The notes under the pieces are model-generated. The model made no database searches. It was not told the origin of the DNA and was given only the letters and a program-made list of their open reading frames with translations. A program made the translations under genes and the position numbers. A stretch of DNA of 64,000 nt from Carboxylicivirga agarovorans. Lineage in GTDB: Bacteria > Bacteroidota > Bacteroidia > Bacteroidales > Marinilabiliaceae. Shown here piece by piece: positions 61,969 to 64,000 of the stretch (its first letter is position 1; each line of letters opens with the position of its first letter). The DNA lies in assembly GCF_050589845.1 (NCBI RefSeq), contig NZ_JBNGPA010000003.1, forward strand, positions 248,001 to 312,000, given 5' to 3'.

Positions 61969-63462
61969 TTATTCATTATTGCTCATATAGGTCATCGACT
62001 TAAGCAAATCATTTACATTGATGATAGCAATTCCTGTTGATATATCAGACATGGCATATGGAATGATTAATTCTTGATTTTGTAACAGGCCGCCACAGGA
62101 ATAGATTACATTAGGCACATAACCTTCCCGTTCTGCTTTTGTTGGTGTTATCAGTGGTTCATCCAGTCGGGCTATCACTTTTGTGGGATCATCCAAATCA
62201 AGTAATATCACCCCAATGGCATATTGTCGCATGGCACCAACACCATGGGTGAGCACCAGCCACCCCTTATCCGTCTCTATGGGAGAACCACAATTACCAA
62301 TCTGTATAAATTCCCAGGGCTTCGTTGGTTCCTGAATAATCTGGGATGATTGCCAGAAGTGCAAATGATCAGAAAACATGATGTGGTTATTTTCGCCATC
62401 TTGCCGCGATAACATCACATACTTTCCATTGATCTTACGCGGAAACAGTGCCATTCCCTTATTCTGAACAGCCTTACCATTCAGAGTCATCACTTTAAAG
62501 CGGAGAAAATCCCTGGTTTCAATCAATTGAGGCAGGATGCTGAACCCATTATATGCTGTATAAGTGGCATAGTAAGTCACTTCACCATTGTCATCTTTAA
62601 ATAGTACAAAACGAGCATCTTCAATTCCCCTGCTTTCATTATCAGAAGATGGAAAAATGACTCTTTCCGAAATGTTACTGGTTTCATCAAACTGAAGCGT
62701 ATAATTGGAGTTAGCCACCCAGTAAATAATCTCAATAACTTTATCATTGCATACAAAATCAGGATCTAAGTATAACACACCTATACTAACCTTTAGCTCC
62801 TGATAAGAAAAAGTATCTGGAATCTGCTCAAATATGCGAATGCTTGTTTCATCCCAGGCGTCCAAATCCTGCAGTTTCATTTGAAATAAGTGCCGATCAT
62901 ACGCCGAATTGTGGCACACTGAAGCCTGCTCGACATACCTGTTAGTTTCATCAAATGAGAATGAACCATCTTTATTAATAACACCACTACGAAAAACAAT
63001 GGAGGAAATATGTCCTTCACCAGTGGCCCGCAAGCTCATAATAAATCTCAGGCAACCATCTACAACATATTTCTGGTTTGGATGTGCAACAATGGAAGGA
63101 TTAAACAAAGCAGCTGATTCAATGGAATATTCCATGGTTAAATAGGCGCCAATAAGCATCCGCATATTTTGGCTTAGAGTCACAGAGGCTGGAATATACT
63201 CCGAAACTTTATTAAAATGCTTAATCAACTGGTGATCCAGGTTTTTATGTCTGCTTTCAAAGTCACGATATACCTTTTGTAATTCCTTCTCTATCTCATC
63301 ATTAGTAAGCTTAAGTACCCTGTTGATGATGTTGTTGATACGCGTTAATTCACCTGGGATATGAGCACGTGTGATAACGCGTGAATCGTCACCACGAATA
63401 ATTATCTTTTGCCTTTGCACCAGTTCTGTAGCGTTTTTGTCCTCAATATTAAATACTGCCAT
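61969..63462 (-). CDS. Glycoside hydrolase family 130 protein (mannoside phosphorylase type)
   Basis: A 497-residue five-bladed beta-propeller enzyme. It has ESRGIEDARFVLF (catalytic-Asp region of GH130), YATYTAYNG, NKGMALFPRKINGKYVMLSRQDGEN, and LTHGVGAMRQYAIGVILLDLDDP. GH130 members phosphorolyse or hydrolyse beta-mannosides, such as beta-1,2-mannobiose. The N-terminal 140 residues are an extra helical domain, as in some larger GH130 enzymes. It follows the GT4 gene by 16 bp, so the two are probably one operon for synthesis and recycling of a mannose-containing glycan. Confidence 0.88.
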   Translation of the reverse strand: MAVFNIEDKNATELVQRQKIIIRGDDSRVITRAHIPGELTRINNIINRVLKLTNDEIEKELQKVYRDFESRHKNLDHQLIKHFNKVSEYIPASVTLSQNMRMLIGAYLTMEYSIESAALFNPSIVAHPNQKYVVDGCLRFIMSLRATGEGHISSIVFRSGVINKDGSFSFDETNRYVEQASVCHNSAYDRHLFQMKLQDLDAWDETSIRIFEQIPDTFSYQELKVSIGVLYLDPDFVCNDKVIEIIYWVANSNYTLQFDETSNISERVIFPSSDNESRGIEDARFVLFKDDNGEVTYYATYTAYNGFSILPQLIETRDFLRFKVMTLNGKAVQNKGMALFPRKINGKYVMLSRQDGENNHIMFSDHLHFWQSSQIIQEPTKPWEFIQIGNCGSPIETDKGWLVLTHGVGAMRQYAIGVILLDLDDPTKVIARLDEPLITPTKAEREGYVPNVIYSCGGLLQNQELIIPYAMSDISTGIAIINVNDLLKSMTYMSNNE

Positions 63463-63478
63463 GACCTTTGTATGTATT

Positions 63479-64000
63479 TTATTTGCGACTTAGAATTCTT
63501 TTATAAACTTCAATATACCCTTCAACCATTTTATCCTGCGAAAAATTAGAGGTAGCCCACCATTTGCAGTCCCATCGATTGATAGTTGAAATCTTATCAA
63601 CAGCAGCAACGGCTTCATCAAGCGTATTCACCAAAAAACCGCTTTTTCCATCAAGTATAATTTCGGGCATTGACCCTCTGTTAAAAGCGATTACAGGAGT
63701 ACCGCAAAACATGGACTCCACCACACTTAATCCAAAAGGTTCATTGAAACTAATCGGATGTAACAGGGCAAATGCCTGCCTCAACAACTCATCCCGTTGT
63801 TTAGGCCCTGAATTACCTACAAAAACAATGTCATCGTCATTGATATGAGGTTTAACACGGCTGTAAAAATAATCTTCATCCTGAACCAATCCGGAAATAA
63901 TAAGCTTGCGTTTTGTTCTTTTTGCTATCTGAATGGCCTCGTAGGTGCCTTTTTCAGGATGTATTCTGCCAAAAAAGAGCAAGTAGTCGTCGGGGTTGGC
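63479..64000 (-). CDS. Glycosyltransferase family 4 protein, C-terminal part
   Basis: The frame is open to the right edge of the window, so only the last 174 codons are seen. The donor-binding half has LLFFGRIHPEKGTYEAIQIA and LLHPISFNEPFGLSVVESMFCGTPVIAFNRGSMPEII, which holds the E-x7-E motif of GT4 transferases. It transfers a nucleotide sugar, often mannose or glucose, to an acceptor. It is upstream of and probably cotranscribed with the GH130 gene. Confidence 0.87.
   Translation of the reverse strand, partial: ANPDDYLLFFGRIHPEKGTYEAIQIAKRTKRKLIISGLVQDEDYFYSRVKPHINDDDIVFVGNSGPKQRDELLRQAFALLHPISFNEPFGLSVVESMFCGTPVIAFNRGSMPEIILDGKSGFLVNTLDEAVAAVDKISTINRWDCKWWATSNFSQDKMVEGYIEVYKRILSRK

Overview
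The window reads as chromosome of a marine, polysaccharide-degrading member of the Bacteroidota (a Bacteroidales/Marinilabiliales-like organism is my inference). The grounds are a SusC/SusD pair, lipoprotein signals ending in Cys, IntDOT-style integrases and low-GC intergenic DNA. Three core blocks (about 1-16.0 kb, 49.45-53.4 kb and 60-64 kb) are separated by mobile DNA.

1-15.6 kb is a complete alginate-utilisation locus, all on the minus strand. It holds PL6, PL7 and PL17 lyases, a SusC/SusD pair, a PKD lipoprotein, a FadR-type GntR regulator, a hexuronate-type MFS transporter, KdgF, an SDR reductase and the start of 2-keto-3-deoxygluconate kinase. The genes cover every step from polymer to KDPG.

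16.08-49.47 kb is a pair of tandem integrative elements in the 3' end of tRNA-Leu(CAA). Three copies of a 17-bp att core mark them. Element A (about 4.9 kb) has a decayed integrase, a C5 methyltransferase with its PD-(D/E)XK restriction enzyme, and Vsr. Element B (about 28.5 kb) has an intact integrase, XRE and excisionase-like regulators, replication genes, a MobC-like protein whose relaxase has been lost, a Panacea-type toxin-antitoxin candidate, a cassette array and a Hachiman-like nuclease/helicase pair next to the tRNA.

The most interesting part is 35.25-45.12 kb. Eight single-gene units on the same strand are each followed by a structured repeat. In at least six units the start (GTTRRRY-like) is the reverse complement of the sequence at the unit's own gene end. 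That is the hallmark of integron gene cassettes with attC sites. No integron integrase is visible, so this is a CALIN-like array (attC cluster without integrase) inside a Bacteroidota integrative element. The cargo is toxin- or defence-like: SUKH-like, three HEPN RX4H proteins (two paralogous), two RES-domain proteins, a caspase-fold protease and an OLD-family ATPase/TOPRIM nuclease.

49.6-53.3 kb is core: an MFS transporter, recO and an aminotransferase-fold protein that has lost its PLP lysine. A third element (53.4-59.98 kb) sits in tRNA-Arg(CCU). It carries an integrase, a replication initiator and a two-gene AAA-ATPase/nuclease-like candidate system. A further IntDOT-type integrase (60.3-61.5 kb), a GH130 enzyme and a GT4 glycosyltransferase close the window.
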